From the NCBI GenBank assembly GCA_910587305.1, contig CAJUKV010000066.1, forward strand, positions 1 to 14,780: a stretch of DNA of 14,780 nt, in the 5' to 3' direction. The DNA is from an uncultured Lachnospiraceae bacterium (GTDB taxonomy: Bacteria; Bacillota; Clostridia; Lachnospirales; Lachnospiraceae). Position 1 is the first letter of the stretch. Each line of letters starts with the position of its first letter. Of the stretch, positions 14,476 to 14,780 are shown one piece after another. A program made the translations under genes and the position numbers. The notes under the pieces were generated by a model that worked only from the letters and a program-made list of their open reading frames with translations, did no database searches and was not told where the DNA came from.

Positions 14476-14780
14476 TCATTCCACTATATTAAAATATTTT
14501 AAGGCATCCCTTATCGCTTCCGCTTTCTCCGCCGTCGGATGTTTCCTCGGCTGTTTCAATTCCTCTACCGCATTAGGAGCATCATACATCGGCAATCCTA
14601 ACTCCCTTTTTACCTCTGCGATATATGCGGTATGTACTTTGAAGCCATACTTCGCTTCTATGTACTCCTTAATCATCTTGTATGTAACCCGCTCTTTCGG
14701 CTTGTATGCTTCGGCTCTCTTGGCAATATTATCAAGCGGCACTTTGCCCTCACCCTCGCCAAACTCGACTTTTACGTTGA
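14476..14780 (-). CDS. rlmD: C-terminal end of RlmD-type 23S rRNA (uracil-C5)-methyltransferase (partial)
   Basis: Only the last 100 codons are in the window; the gene continues beyond the right edge. The visible part (NVKVEFGEGEGKVPLDNIAK, later YKMIKEYIEAKYGFKVHTAY and IAEVKRELGLPMYDAPN, ending KYFNIVE) matches the accessory tail I recall on RlmD/RumA proteins of Lachnospiraceae. These use S-adenosylmethionine to methylate a uracil of 23S rRNA. The catalytic TRAM and methyltransferase domains are outside, so the call rests on the tail alone; the same tail may be fused to other proteins. Its stop is 24 bp before the decayed ATPase start. The 3' end of this gene is a known integration site of conjugative elements in some Firmicutes, matching the island beside it. 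Confidence 0.65.
   Translation of the reverse strand, partial: NVKVEFGEGEGKVPLDNIAKRAEAYKPKERVTYKMIKEYIEAKYGFKVHTAYIAEVKRELGLPMYDAPNAVEELKQPRKHPTAEKAEAIRDALKYFNIVE

Overview
The window looks like chromosomal DNA of a Clostridia species, most likely Lachnospiraceae (inference). The reasons are the gene families present (DUF4358 lipoprotein, MBOAT and DHHW cluster; DUF4179-type anti-sigma with an ECF sigma factor), the strong AGGAGG-type ribosome sites, and the C-terminal tail of the RlmD-type rRNA methyltransferase at the right edge. Every gene I accept is on the minus strand, so transcription runs right to left.

Left part (1-2350): a PhoB-type response regulator and its sensor histidine kinase overlap by ATGA behind a good promoter and end at a terminator. 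A perfect consensus promoter then fires out of the left edge. Middle (2430-5830): a three-gene unit of DUF4358 lipoprotein, AlgI-like MBOAT acyltransferase and AlgX/AlgJ-like DHHW protein, which reads as a surface-polymer O-acetylation machine. Its promoter carries a 12-bp inverted repeat over the start site. Next (5830-7500): a MATE transporter whose last codons lie in a multi-hairpin repeat.

7580-10360: an operon of lipoprotein, ECF sigma factor and DUF4179-like anti-sigma. Between sigma and anti-sigma are two interleaved perfect 10-bp inverted repeats just upstream of the anti-sigma ribosome site, a candidate RNA switch. 10395-12264: an SLC13/ArsB-like permease and a GNAT acetyltransferase.

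The right part (12284-14475) is visibly AT-rich and appears to be an accessory island at the 3' end of rlmD. An intact rlmD 3' end lies on its right (14476-14780) and a second, broken rlmD-like tail on its left (12284-12433). Between them are an intact DUF1016/YhcG-type PDDEXK nuclease and a decayed AAA ATPase with two frameshifts, a nonsense codon and a damaged Walker A motif. I read this as the remains of a mobile or defence cassette at a hotspot; no integrase is visible.

Three structured repeats stand out: a MITE-like element at 2176-2333 with a partial inverted copy at 3568-3601, the multi-hairpin element at 5833-6001, and a 23-bp direct repeat inside and just after the DUF1016 gene. Nothing here is proven to be a new system. 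The strongest candidates are the sigma/anti-sigma intergenic RNA and the rlmD island.
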